This document shows, in pieces, positions 7,173 through 14,519 of a stretch of DNA of 17,170 nt (positions within the stretch are counted from its first letter, which is position 1; every line of letters begins with the position of its first letter). The stretch is taken from NCBI GenBank assembly GCA_964568845.1, contig CAZMSC010000029.1:1-17170 (forward strand), written 5' to 3'. Below the pieces are notes generated by a model, which worked only from the letters and a program-made list of their open reading frames with translations, made no database searches and was not told the DNA's origin. This DNA is from DTBU01 sp964568845 (lineage in GTDB: Archaea > Thermoproteota > CALKCG01 > B24). Both the position numbers and the translations under genes were made by a program.

Positions 7173-8408
7173 CTAGATGGATTGGGAGCGGAGCTCCTCC
7201 TTTACAAAATTCTCAACTTGACTGAGTAGGCATTCTTCGTTTACAGCCTTCTTACCAGTGGAGTAGGCTTCATCTACTGCCTCAAGCACTATGTTTTTGA
7301 CGTCTCTGGGAGTTATACTATATTCGTCTCTAACGCTTACACCCCTCCTAGGTATTGAGGCGTCATATATAATCTTCCTACGCTTAATAATAGACCAGAT
7401 CTTCTCAAACACCTCATCTTTCAAAACTCTGCCGTCTTTAAGGCTTGGATCTAAAGCTATCTTTGAAGTGTAGAAGTCGAACAGCCGTTTAACAGATTCT
7501 CTAGTCTTAGGAGGGGGAACGTAGAGTATTTTCTTAACCCTATCTAGCAGGGCAGGATCTATTACAGATGGGAAGTTTGTCGCAAATATCACGGCAATAT
7601 TCCTATTTGTTTCAAATCCCTCCCCCAATTCTACTAGAAGCTGGTTTAACATACCCTGTACATCTCTACCCGCATCAGTAGTTACGTCAACTCTAGACCT
7701 ACCTATAGCATCCACTTCATCTATAAATAGTATGCTTGGTGCTATTTCTCTAGCGAGTCTAAAAATCTCTTTAATATTTCTAGCAGATTCGCCAAGCCAT
7801 TTAGACACAACTTCATATCCATCAACTTTTATAAAGCTGGTTTTATGACCATACAGCGTACAGGTGCCAGCTATAGCCTTAGCCATGTAGGTTTTCCCGG
7901 TACCTGGAGGACCATACAGTAGTACGGACCCGCCTTCTTCTAAAAGCCTCTTATCAAGGAGAAGGTTTTCTCTCCGCTCTCTACTAACTGGGTTTAAAAT
8001 CCACTCTACGACTTTTCTAAGCTCATTAAGCTCATATTCAAGTCCTACGACGTCGTCGTAGTATACCTTCACTTCCCTCTCAACCTTATAGCTCCAAGCT
8101 GAGGCGTCTTTGAGGTTTTCGACAATACCTATGATTGTCCCCCGATTGGGTGAAAGTACCACATCCATGCCCGGTGAGATTTTACCAATGTACTCGGGTG
8201 AGATGGATACCTCATACATTTGACCGCTGAATTTAACGTAAGCCCTATTATCTTTAACGTCTACTGCCGTTCCAATAGGCTTCATACCTTGCTTAAGCTC
8301 CTCAATGATCTGGTAGCACTTCCTCAACTCCATCTGTAGATACTCTATCTGCCGCTCCTTGCGCATAAGCTCCCGTTCAAGCTCGTAGATTTCACTATAC
8401 CGGTCCAT
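7173..8408 (-). CDS. PAN/ARC-like AAA ATPase with coiled coil and OB domain, lacking an HbYX tail
   Basis: A 411-residue AAA unfoldase of the proteasomal-ATPase type. Order of parts: coiled coil (about 5-42), OB-like beta domain (about 43-100), AAA module with Walker A GPPGTGKT (166-173), aromatic pore loop KWLGE (203-207), Walker B ILFIDEVDA (227-235), sensor 1 ATN (276-278), then a helical lid. Two features differ from classical PAN. The second region of homology reads LLDRVKKILYVPPP, keeping one arginine (R290) but with Lys (K293) where the second arginine finger is expected. The C-terminus is LRSQSI, without the hydrophobic-Tyr-X motif that opens the 20S gate. The lid also has an extra segment (about 320-362), recalling bacterial ARC/Mpa. 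The ATG start has AAAGGAGGGGG upstream. It may unfold proteins for the proteasome or act as a stand-alone unfoldase. Confidence 0.82.
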   Translation of the reverse strand: MDRYSEIYELERELMRKERQIEYLQMELRKCYQIIEELKQGMKPIGTAVDVKDNRAYVKFSGQMYEVSISPEYIGKISPGMDVVLSPNRGTIIGIVENLKDASAWSYKVEREVKVYYDDVVGLEYELNELRKVVEWILNPVSRERRENLLLDKRLLEEGGSVLLYGPPGTGKTYMAKAIAGTCTLYGHKTSFIKVDGYEVVSKWLGESARNIKEIFRLAREIAPSILFIDEVDAIGRSRVDVTTDAGRDVQGMLNQLLVELGEGFETNRNIAVIFATNFPSVIDPALLDRVKKILYVPPPKTRESVKRLFDFYTSKIALDPSLKDGRVLKDEVFEKIWSIIKRRKIIYDASIPRRGVSVRDEYSITPRDVKNIVLEAVDEAYSTGKKAVNEECLLSQVENFVKEELRSQSI

Positions 8409-8447
8409 TAACCCCCTCCTTTAAAATCAGTAAGTATATAGCGGGAG

Positions 8448-8455
8448 CTTATATT
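8448..8455 (-). promoter_or_regulatory. TATA box of the AAA ATPase gene
   Basis: The minus strand reads AATATAAG, centred about 43 bases upstream of the ATG at 8408. Transcription from it would give a leader of roughly 18 bases, long enough to hold the GGAGGGGG ribosome binding site. A second AT-rich stretch, CTATATAC at 8434-8441, is closer but would remove that site, so I prefer the distal box. The gene may also be reached by read-through from apgM, which ends 82 bases upstream. Confidence 0.45.
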
Positions 8456-8490
8456 TTAAGATATAGTAGGGAGGTTGAGAATAATAGGGG

Positions 8491-9711
8491 TTATGCACCA
8501 TACTTTTCGGCTAAATTTACTATGTCCAATATAATTGGCATAAGGTCGAGCCCTCTTATACGGTTTAGACCGCCTCTAGTAGCTTTAACCTCATCGAAGC
8601 CTTCAATATAATCTCTTCTGACTCCTTCACCACACATCATTATTGGTACTGGATCGGCTGAATGCGTTTTTATAGAGCATGGTGTTGAGTGATCTGCGGT
8701 AACGACGATTAAAGTATCCCCTAAGGTTGTAAGAGACTCCAGAGCATCATCTATATGCTGTATCACTTCAATTTTCCTCCTATAATCTCCATCTTCACCC
8801 GCCAGATCGGCTTGCTTAAAGTGGAGGAAGACGAAGTCGGACTCTCTGAGAGCTTTCAGAGATGCTTCAACCTTAGCCTTATAGTTTGTTTCATAGGTGC
8901 CCGTTGCTCCCGGTACGTTTAAAACGTTCATCCCGACAAACTTAGCCACACCTTTGTAGAGGGTTCCCCCAGCTATACATGACGCTTTAAGCTTGTAACG
9001 CTCTTTAAATTCTTCAACCTTAGTTAATATACTTGCCCCTCTTGGAAGCACTACGTTGGCCGGAGGCAAGTCCCTTTTAACTCTATCCCTATTAACCCAG
9101 TGGTCTTTAAGAATCCTGTAGGATTCTTCGACAATACTATCGACTAGGTTGGCTGTTTTAAGCGCCTCGGGGGATGAATCTAAAGGTTCACACTTCTTAA
9201 CCTTTAAGCCTGTTTTACCTGGATCTGTGTCTGAAACCTTCCAGGAAAGCCCCTCACCTCTCATAATAATGACCCCTCTATGCTCAACGGCTTCTTTAAA
9301 AACCAGCTCTACTCCTGGGATGGAAATCTCATTCAACGCCTCAGCCAGTTCTACCGTATGTTCACCTATTCTTCCAGCCCTCCTATCGACAACCACCATT
9401 CTATCATCTACCGTCGCAAAATTAAACCTGAATACTATGTCTCCCTCTTTAAGCTCCAATCCTAAACCCAAGGCTTCGAAAATTCCCCTACCCGTGTAGT
9501 ATTTCTTCGGGTCATAGCCGAATAGTGCTAGGTGAGCTGGTGCGCTTCCAGGTCTTACACCGGGGGCTATAGTATCCATGATCCCCTTAATGCCAATCAA
9601 CGAGAGTTTTTCAAGATTCGGTTTTTCAGCGATAGATAAAGGCGTCTCATAGTTTAATTCTCTGATAGGCCTATCTCCTAAACCATCACATATAACCAAC
9701 AGTATTTTCAC
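8491..9711 (-). CDS. apgM: 2,3-bisphosphoglycerate-independent phosphoglycerate mutase, archaeal type
   Basis: Interconverts 3- and 2-phosphoglycerate in glycolysis and gluconeogenesis; alkaline phosphatase superfamily, two metal ions. Visible parts in 406 residues: N-terminal metal site ICDGLGDRP (D9), catalytic serine in PGSAPAHLALFGYDP (S56), HFKQADLAGEDGD (298-309, D302), VTADHSTP (D340, H341) and H350 in KTHSADPVP. At 306 there is Glu where I expect the metal-binding His of the usual GHDGD motif. The GTG at 9711 is chosen because it begins the family-typical strand MKILLVICDG and follows GGGGGTGG. A frame open 34 codons further upstream would run into the neighbouring gene and has no family match. 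It lies 37 bases behind the PRC-barrel gene and is probably co-transcribed with it. Confidence 0.92.
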   Translation of the reverse strand: MKILLVICDGLGDRPIRELNYETPLSIAEKPNLEKLSLIGIKGIMDTIAPGVRPGSAPAHLALFGYDPKKYYTGRGIFEALGLGLELKEGDIVFRFNFATVDDRMVVVDRRAGRIGEHTVELAEALNEISIPGVELVFKEAVEHRGVIIMRGEGLSWKVSDTDPGKTGLKVKKCEPLDSSPEALKTANLVDSIVEESYRILKDHWVNRDRVKRDLPPANVVLPRGASILTKVEEFKERYKLKASCIAGGTLYKGVAKFVGMNVLNVPGATGTYETNYKAKVEASLKALRESDFVFLHFKQADLAGEDGDYRRKIEVIQHIDDALESLTTLGDTLIVVTADHSTPCSIKTHSADPVPIMMCGEGVRRDYIEGFDEVKATRGGLNRIRGLDLMPIILDIVNLAEKYGA

Positions 9712-9748
9712 AGATCCACCCCCGTTTAGCGGTTGAAATACGTGGCTT

Positions 9749-10138
9749 TCAACCTGGCAGTCTTCTCCCACAGCGTACGCAGAATTTTGCATCAGGTGGA
9801 TTTTTAAACTCACAGTAGGGGCATATCTTCTCTAATCCAGGTGTTATGGGTGTTGGAGTTGGAACAGCTGGTGGAGCTACTAGAGCTGGAGCTGACGCAG
9901 GCTTCTCATACTGGGATTTAAGCAGTACAACATCACCTATGGCTTGAACTTCAGCCCAAGGTATATTCAATTCTCTACCTGCACTGTCTACGGATATTGC
10001 TAGTTCTACGCCTTCAGGCGTTATGGTGAATGACAAGTCTTTAACTGTACCTATCACATAGCCTCTTTTTTCAACAACCTGCTTACCGACGACTTCACTC
10101 CTCTTAATGAAGGTTCTACTTTCAGATTTTTCACTCAA
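9749..10138 (-). CDS. PRC-barrel domain protein with C-terminal zinc ribbon
   Basis: A small two-part protein of 129 residues. The first part (about 9-76) fits a PRC-barrel: FIKRSEVVGKQVVEKRGYVI, GTVKDLSFTI and ELNIPWAEVQAIGDVVLLK. A flexible Ala/Pro-rich linker (about 80-102) leads to a CX2C-X10-CX2C zinc ribbon, CPYCEFKNPPDAKFCVRCG. PRC-barrels in archaea occur in ribosome-maturation-like and membrane-associated small proteins, but this one has no membrane segment and no assigned role. TTG at 10138 is preferred, with GGTG six bases upstream; GTG at 10150 would add four residues. apgM follows on the same strand after 37 bases. Domain calls are firm; the function is unknown. Confidence 0.8.
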   Translation of the reverse strand: MSEKSESRTFIKRSEVVGKQVVEKRGYVIGTVKDLSFTITPEGVELAISVDSAGRELNIPWAEVQAIGDVVLLKSQYEKPASAPALVAPPAVPTPTPITPGLEKICPYCEFKNPPDAKFCVRCGRRLPG

Positions 10139-10236
10139 ATTACACACCACTTAACCATTCTAGGAACTTAACTAAAAACATTATGTAGCTCATAGGATGA
10201 AAAACTGGAAAACAGTATTGTGGTAAAATGGAAAAG

Positions 10237-10243
10237 TTTAAAA
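10237..10243 (+). promoter_or_regulatory. TATA-like box of the eight-cysteine protein gene
   Basis: GTTTAAAAC on the plus strand, in an A-rich divergent spacer of about 150 bases. The box centre is about 50 bases before the preferred TTG at 10290, so a start site near 10266 gives a leader of about 24 bases that holds GGGGTTGGT. No equally good box is visible for the divergent PRC-barrel gene, though TGTTTTTAGT near 10171-10180 on the minus strand is at a workable distance. Confidence 0.4.
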
Positions 10244-10289
10244 CCTAGAAAATAATAGTTTTTACTGGCCGCGTATTTTGGGGTTGGTC

Positions 10290-10577
10290 TTGAAGGAGTT
10301 AAGGTATTGCTCTCCCGACTGCCAATTCTTTAGATGTGCTAAGAAATCCTTAAAAACCGGTAGAGGAAGTGCATGGTGCACTTATACAAACGACTACTGT
10401 GTCGGATATAAATGTAACTATGCCAGCTGTATTCGAAACAAACTGTTGAATGACGGCGTATGTGGTTTAACGATTAAAAGGCGAACTGAGGATTTAGAGC
10501 CTAGTGAAGAATTAGATGTTCAAATTAAAGTTAGAAGCAAGCTAATGAAGAAGTTAGGTGAGAAAGAGATATTCTAG
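10290..10577 (+). CDS. Small eight-cysteine protein, function unknown
   Basis: I do not recognise this 95-residue protein. It has eight cysteines in the first 58 residues (7, 11, 16, 30, 37, 42, 47, 58; spacing CX3CX4CX13CX6CX4CX4CX10C), starting RYCSPDCQFFRCAKKSL and ending CNYASCIRNKLLNDGVCGL. After that it has a charged, cysteine-free tail. Such spacing suits zinc or an iron-sulfur cluster rather than disulfides in a protein with no signal peptide. Three in-frame TTG codons (10278, 10284, 10290) are possible starts; 10290 is preferred because GGGGTTGGT lies just before it. It is divergent from the PRC-barrel gene and converges on the next gene with a 25-base gap holding a T-rich TTTTCTTTC that could help termination. 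Confidence 0.7.
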   Translation: MKELRYCSPDCQFFRCAKKSLKTGRGSAWCTYTNDYCVGYKCNYASCIRNKLLNDGVCGLTIKRRTEDLEPSEELDVQIKVRSKLMKKLGEKEIF

Positions 10578-10602
10578 TATTATCCCCCATTTTCTTTCAA
10601 AG

Positions 10603-11397
10603 TTAAATCATCAGAGGGTGGAAGCTACTGGGCTTACAGACTATTCTCAAGTCTGGCAGACCATACATGAGCGTTGTTTTACCTGGTAATTCCACCTCTC
10701 GGCCTAGTTTTTCAATGAAGGTTTTAAACGGATAATCTTCACTTTCAACTTCAACCCTCCCTCCTATGAGCAGCTCCTCCCTCTTCCAAGCGTTAACTCT
10801 TATCTTTACGTTTAAGTCTACTATACCTTGGAGCGGTCTTCTACGGGATACGAGCGTTTGAATATCTCCATAAGCTGTTTTCGACGGAGTTACATCTATA
10901 GTAAACTGCTCTAAGTCTCTTTCGAAGAAAAACTTCGCTCCAGGCTTTTCTGAAGGTATCGGCCCGATTATAGCTGTTGAAACAGCGTCGTTTTTAAGCT
11001 TGTATTTAAGCCAAAGGTCTACTAGACCCCTCCCATCTGTCTCCTCTGGTTTTAAACGCCACTCCATCACGGAAAAGTCATTAACCGAACCTTTTCCACT
11101 ACCATCTACTTTAAAGCAAACACCCCAAAGGAAGTTAGGGTTACCTGTAAACTTGGGCTTTGCGTAGTGCCACGATAGCCTAATTCTCCCGTTAAACTCT
11201 TCTACGCGTTCCGGCTCCATAGGGTAGAAGCCTTTAAAAGAACATTCTTCAAACCCGCCGATTTCAATTATTATCCTGTCTTCAGGTGTGAAGCCGTATG
11301 TTTCCGGTTGAGGCGTATGTATGGCGAGAGATATAGATGAAGGCTTAACTTCATCCTGTAAAATGTAGAATTCAACCGTTTTGAAGACTTTAAACAA
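10603..11397 (-). CDS. Hypothetical protein of 264 residues, probably beta-rich
   Basis: I cannot assign a family. The product has no signal peptide, membrane segment, cysteine motif or nucleotide-binding loop. Many short stretches of alternating hydrophobic residues (IIIEIGGF, IRLSWHY, LWLKYKL, VDLNVKIRVNAW, LIGGRVEVE) suggest a mainly beta structure, and the C-terminal part ends PDLRIVCKPSSFHPLMI. It starts at TTG with GGTGGAGA directly upstream and a good TATA box (TATATAAAC on the minus strand) about 34 bases before the start, embedded in an inverted repeat. It diverges from the HerA-family gene. The position where a NurA nuclease often sits next to HerA is thus taken by this gene, but no NurA motif is evident, so a partnership with the ATPase is only a guess. 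Confidence 0.68.
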   Translation of the reverse strand: MFKVFKTVEFYILQDEVKPSSISLAIHTPQPETYGFTPEDRIIIEIGGFEECSFKGFYPMEPERVEEFNGRIRLSWHYAKPKFTGNPNFLWGVCFKVDGSGKGSVNDFSVMEWRLKPEETDGRGLVDLWLKYKLKNDAVSTAIIGPIPSEKPGAKFFFERDLEQFTIDVTPSKTAYGDIQTLVSRRRPLQGIVDLNVKIRVNAWKREELLIGGRVEVESEDYPFKTFIEKLGREVELPGKTTLMYGLPDLRIVCKPSSFHPLMI

Positions 11398-11426
11398 TCT
11401 CCACCTAGAAAATTTACGTTAAATGT

Positions 11427-11453
11427 GTTTATATAGGTTTACCTGTGATAAAC
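11427..11453. promoter_or_regulatory. Inverted repeat overlapping the TATA box of the hypothetical gene (candidate operator)
   Basis: Nested arms GTTTAT (11427-11432) and ATAAAC (11448-11453) enclose AGGT (11435-11438) and ACCT (11441-11444) around a TT centre, giving ten paired positions with two and three unpaired bases between arms. The left half contains the minus-strand TATA box TATATAAAC of the hypothetical gene. A dimeric regulator bound here would block TBP. The element lies in the 141-base divergent spacer, so it could also act on the HerA-family gene, whose own promoter I could not place. A hairpin in RNA is a weaker alternative. Confidence 0.4.
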
Positions 11454-11538
11454 TGTTGAAGCGCTTATGGCTTTCTTCAACTCGAAGAAGTGTAAGAAAA
11501 TTCTTTAGGAAGTTAGCATATGGTTAGAATGAGTCGAA

Positions 11539-14514
11539 TTGTCTGGGGAAGAAGCCATCGGAGTGGTCGAAGGAGATATATCTGTCACGAGATTTAAATT
11601 TAAAGCTTTAACTGAAGACGTGGGGCTGAACGATTATGTTGAACTCCGATATGAGGGAGAGAGCTACGTAGCGTTGATTACAAACGTCCATAGAACCGTG
11701 GACGGAATCCTATGTGAGTGTAGCCTCATAGGATTAGGACCTAGAAAGCCCCTACCCGTTGGGTCAAAGGTGTATAGGGTTTCAGAGGAAAACCTTAGGA
11801 AAAGCCTAGGTTTAACGACCGATGAGAAGAAGGGCATATACATAGGCCGTTTGATAGGCTACGGTTGTAAAGTCTTTCTACCTATTAAAGGTATGGGTAG
11901 GATATTCATAGTTGGTAAACCGGGCTCTGGGAAAAGCTACACAGTCGGTGTTATAGTAGAGGAATTTCTTAAGAAGGGTATTCCAGTCGTCATAATAGAT
12001 CCGCATGGAGAATACTCCAGTCTGAAAATTCCAAACCCATCATCCGGTTCTGAGGTTGAAGCCAGATCCTATGTGAATCAGGTTTTAGAGTTTGGAGACC
12101 CTCAGATAAACCCCGGTGTTGACGTTGGATTAGATTCTTTAAAGGTTGCTGAGCCTGAAGACCTAGTCGTACCTAGTCAGTGTACGATTATAAACCTCAG
12201 AGGCATTGTTGAAGAAGAGCAGGTTGCATTGGTTAGTGAGGTTTTAGATAAGCTTTTCCAAGCCTCCATAACCAGGAGGATTAAACCGTTCTACTGCTTT
12301 ATGGATGAAGCACACAGGTTTGCTGGTAAGGAGAAAAGGTCTACTACGGAGTTTGTTAAGAGGTTTGCTCAAGAGGGTAGAAAGTTTGGAGCAAACCTTG
12401 TAGTGGTTACTCAGAGACCTCAGCTTTTAGATACTACTGTTAGGGGTCTTGTAGGTACTTGGATAATACATAGGGTGACAGATCCAAATGACATTAAGAT
12501 AGTTTTAGAAAGTGGGGGTTTAGGGAAGAAGTGGGAAGAGATAATACAATGGCTTGATAAGGGTGAGGCTGTCGTTACGGGGGAGGTTGTTGAAAAAATT
12601 CCAATACTTGTTAAGATTAGGGCTAGGGAGACTATGCATGGAGCCCCAGGTTTCAACCCTCTCGATTTCGCCGAGCCCGAGTTGAAGGATAAGATTTCAC
12701 AGCATATTAGAGATACTAAGCGTAGGCTTATCAGTAGGCAGAGGGATGAACAGTACTGGGATGCTCCTCCAGATATAACTCCAGATCTACCTCAGGGTTT
12801 TCTACCGATGAAGGTTGAAGCGAAGACCATCGTTGACGAACTTTCAAGCAAATGCCCATATTTGTCTATAGAGCTTGGCGACTATAAGCTTGAATATAAA
12901 CCTGCGCTTCAATATGAAGTGCGGGCTCAAGTTAACAGACGGGAGCCTAATGTGAATTTTCAGCATGATTTGGTCGGTTTTACACCATTAACTGAAGGCT
13001 TCAATTTAACGCGTATGGATGCCTATGGAGTATCTCTTGACGAACTATCCTCCACTACACTTTTAACTGAGCCCTCGTCTAAGGGGCGTTACGTTCAGCC
13101 AGGTGTAGATTTATCTGAGAGAGGCTTTAAGAGGCTTCTCAGAGGCTTAAAGGTAAATACGTCTATGAGGCTTGCTCAAGTGGTCTACTATCATCCCGGC
13201 TTGGGATATGCTTCTCAAACCTCGGATAAGAAGGCATTTATCGAGGAGTGCCGTCGAGAGGCTAAACGCCTCTTAGAGGAGAAGATTAAGCAGGAGTTTG
13301 ATAGTTTTCAGAAGATTTTGGAGAATGTGAGGGAAGAATATAAGCGTAAGAGGGAGATTATGATGAAGAACATGGATGAGCTTGAAGAACTTACGAAAAG
13401 CGTTAAACGGCTTAAAAACGAGCTTAGCGACGCCCGTAGAACGAGTAAACCCGTTAGGAGGATTAAAACGATGGTTGAAGCAAGGGAGGAGAGGATTGAA
13501 AAGCTTAAGAAGAGGGTCGCCTCATTGGAGGAGGAGCTAAAAGAGCTTAAAAAATATGAGGATGCATTAGTGCAAGATTGGAATATTAAGATGAATTCTA
13601 TAAAGGATAAGTATATGAATCTCGAGAAGACTGCTGTGAGAAGCTATGTCATACAGCCCTCTTCCAAAGAGCTGGAGATAACCCTCCTTCAGCTTGTATG
13701 GGTGCCTACGTTTAAAGCTATTTTAACCGTTTCTTCAGGTGATGTTAAGACAACTATGGTTGCGACTTGGAATGCTGTTAACGGTAGAGGGCTTTACGGG
13801 GAATGCGTAGAATGCGGCAGAACTATAAGTGTTCCAAGCGAATTTCTATTATGCTGGATCTGCCTTAAACCTATATGTGGCGAACATAAGCACTTTTGTG
13901 AAGTCTGCGGTAAACCGATATGCTCAGTACATTCTTGGAAGTGTAGTGTTTGCGGTAGGACGCTGTGCGATAATGAAGAGAAACATACATGTGGCTTGTG
14001 CTCAAAACTTGTCTGCGGCGAATGCGTTAAGAACTGTGTAGAATGCGATCCTTCTGCCGCCTACTGTCCGGATGATATTGTTGAATGCATTCACTGCGGT
14101 TTAAGCTTATGTAAGGAGCATTTTAAAGAGCATCTAACGTGGTGCGACGTCTGCGGTGAAGAAGTATGTATCAAATCTGCCAACATCTGCTCTATATGCG
14201 GTAAAACCCTATGTTCTTCATGCGTAGTTAAATGTTCTAAATGCAGTAAGCCTGTTTGCCCGGATCACGCTTGGATTTGCAACGTCTGCGGTAAAAGCTT
14301 CTGCACAAACGAGGAGAAGCATATTTGTGAAGTCTGCGGTAAACCGATATGTAGCGATGACGCTGTTAAATGTCAGTCCTGCGGAGGCTTCGTAGGGCAA
14401 AACCGCACCGTTAAATGCCCCAATTGCGGTCGGGAAGTCTGCGAAAACTGTATAATCGTCAAAAGGAAGGGTTTATTTAGAAACATCGGTTGCAAATTAT
14501 GTCTTGGTGATTAG
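11539..14514 (+). CDS. HerA-family ATPase fused to a coiled coil and a long cysteine-knuckle (zinc finger) array
   Basis: A 991-residue protein. An N-terminal HAS-barrel-like domain (about 4-90) starts AIGVVEGDISVTRFKF. The HerA/DUF87 ATPase follows: Walker A GKPGSGKS (126-133), IDPHGEY (153-159), Walker B CFMDEAHRF (253-261) and VTQRP (290-294). HerA ATPases are hexameric DNA-translocating motors. Residues about 380-560 are unassigned; 565-698 is highly charged coiled coil with a basic break near RRTSKPVRRIK; about 699-750 is a short strand-rich stretch. Residues 756-988 hold 45 cysteines as 15 CxxC knuckles, most followed by G-[KR]-x-[ILV]-C and then His, Cys or Asp, resembling tandem B-box- or RING-like zinc units. 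The TTG start has no strong ribosome binding site. No NurA gene is adjacent. trmI begins five bases after the stop. ATPase assignment is firm; the array's ligand (DNA, RNA or protein) is unknown. Confidence 0.88.
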   Translation: MSGEEAIGVVEGDISVTRFKFKALTEDVGLNDYVELRYEGESYVALITNVHRTVDGILCECSLIGLGPRKPLPVGSKVYRVSEENLRKSLGLTTDEKKGIYIGRLIGYGCKVFLPIKGMGRIFIVGKPGSGKSYTVGVIVEEFLKKGIPVVIIDPHGEYSSLKIPNPSSGSEVEARSYVNQVLEFGDPQINPGVDVGLDSLKVAEPEDLVVPSQCTIINLRGIVEEEQVALVSEVLDKLFQASITRRIKPFYCFMDEAHRFAGKEKRSTTEFVKRFAQEGRKFGANLVVVTQRPQLLDTTVRGLVGTWIIHRVTDPNDIKIVLESGGLGKKWEEIIQWLDKGEAVVTGEVVEKIPILVKIRARETMHGAPGFNPLDFAEPELKDKISQHIRDTKRRLISRQRDEQYWDAPPDITPDLPQGFLPMKVEAKTIVDELSSKCPYLSIELGDYKLEYKPALQYEVRAQVNRREPNVNFQHDLVGFTPLTEGFNLTRMDAYGVSLDELSSTTLLTEPSSKGRYVQPGVDLSERGFKRLLRGLKVNTSMRLAQVVYYHPGLGYASQTSDKKAFIEECRREAKRLLEEKIKQEFDSFQKILENVREEYKRKREIMMKNMDELEELTKSVKRLKNELSDARRTSKPVRRIKTMVEAREERIEKLKKRVASLEEELKELKKYEDALVQDWNIKMNSIKDKYMNLEKTAVRSYVIQPSSKELEITLLQLVWVPTFKAILTVSSGDVKTTMVATWNAVNGRGLYGECVECGRTISVPSEFLLCWICLKPICGEHKHFCEVCGKPICSVHSWKCSVCGRTLCDNEEKHTCGLCSKLVCGECVKNCVECDPSAAYCPDDIVECIHCGLSLCKEHFKEHLTWCDVCGEEVCIKSANICSICGKTLCSSCVVKCSKCSKPVCPDHAWICNVCGKSFCTNEEKHICEVCGKPICSDDAVKCQSCGGFVGQNRTVKCPNCGREVCENCIIVKRKGLFRNIGCKLCLGD
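13804..14502 (+). repeat. In-gene tandem repeat: about 15 CxxC knuckle units of roughly 45 bases
   Basis: CxxC pairs begin at residues 756, 772, 787, 802, 818, 833, 850, 869, 884, 899, 914, 930, 945, 960 and 985, most spaced 15-16 residues. The typical unit is CxxCGKPIC-x2-H-x3. At the DNA level the core GTCTGCGGTAAA recurs, and one 28-base stretch is exactly repeated at 13895-13922 and 14324-14351. Units at 772-836 align without a gap to 884-948 at an offset of 112 residues, including W800/W912 and NEEKH at 812-816/924-928, which points to block duplication of about seven units. Confidence 0.85.
14506..14512 (+). promoter_or_regulatory. Ribosome binding site of trmI inside the end of the HerA-family gene
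   Basis: GGTGATT matches the archaeal 16S anti-Shine-Dalgarno and ends seven bases before the TTG of trmI. It is made of the last Gly-Asp codons and the first base of the TAG stop of the upstream gene. Ribosomes terminating on the ATPase message would sit on this site, so translation of trmI is probably coupled to it. Confidence 0.7.
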
Positions 14515-14519
14515 AATCT

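Noticed and set aside
9712..9813. In-frame extension of apgM by 34 codons to an ATG-like start at 9813.
   Set aside because: The extra residues match nothing in the family, overlap the PRC-barrel gene, and the GTG at 9711 has a ribosome binding site and the typical N-terminal strand.
10204..10217. Small inverted repeat ACTG-GAAAA-CAGT in the divergent spacer.
   Set aside because: Four-base arms in an A-rich region are expected by chance and no promoter element coincides with it.
10603..11397. Possible NurA nuclease next to the HerA-family gene.
   Set aside because: It is shorter than NurA, lies on the opposite strand, and lacks recognisable acidic nuclease motifs.
13804..14502. Regularly spaced DNA repeats that might be taken for a CRISPR-like array.
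   Set aside because: The period is about 45 bases, the copies are degenerate, and the repeats are in frame and encode CxxC knuckles.
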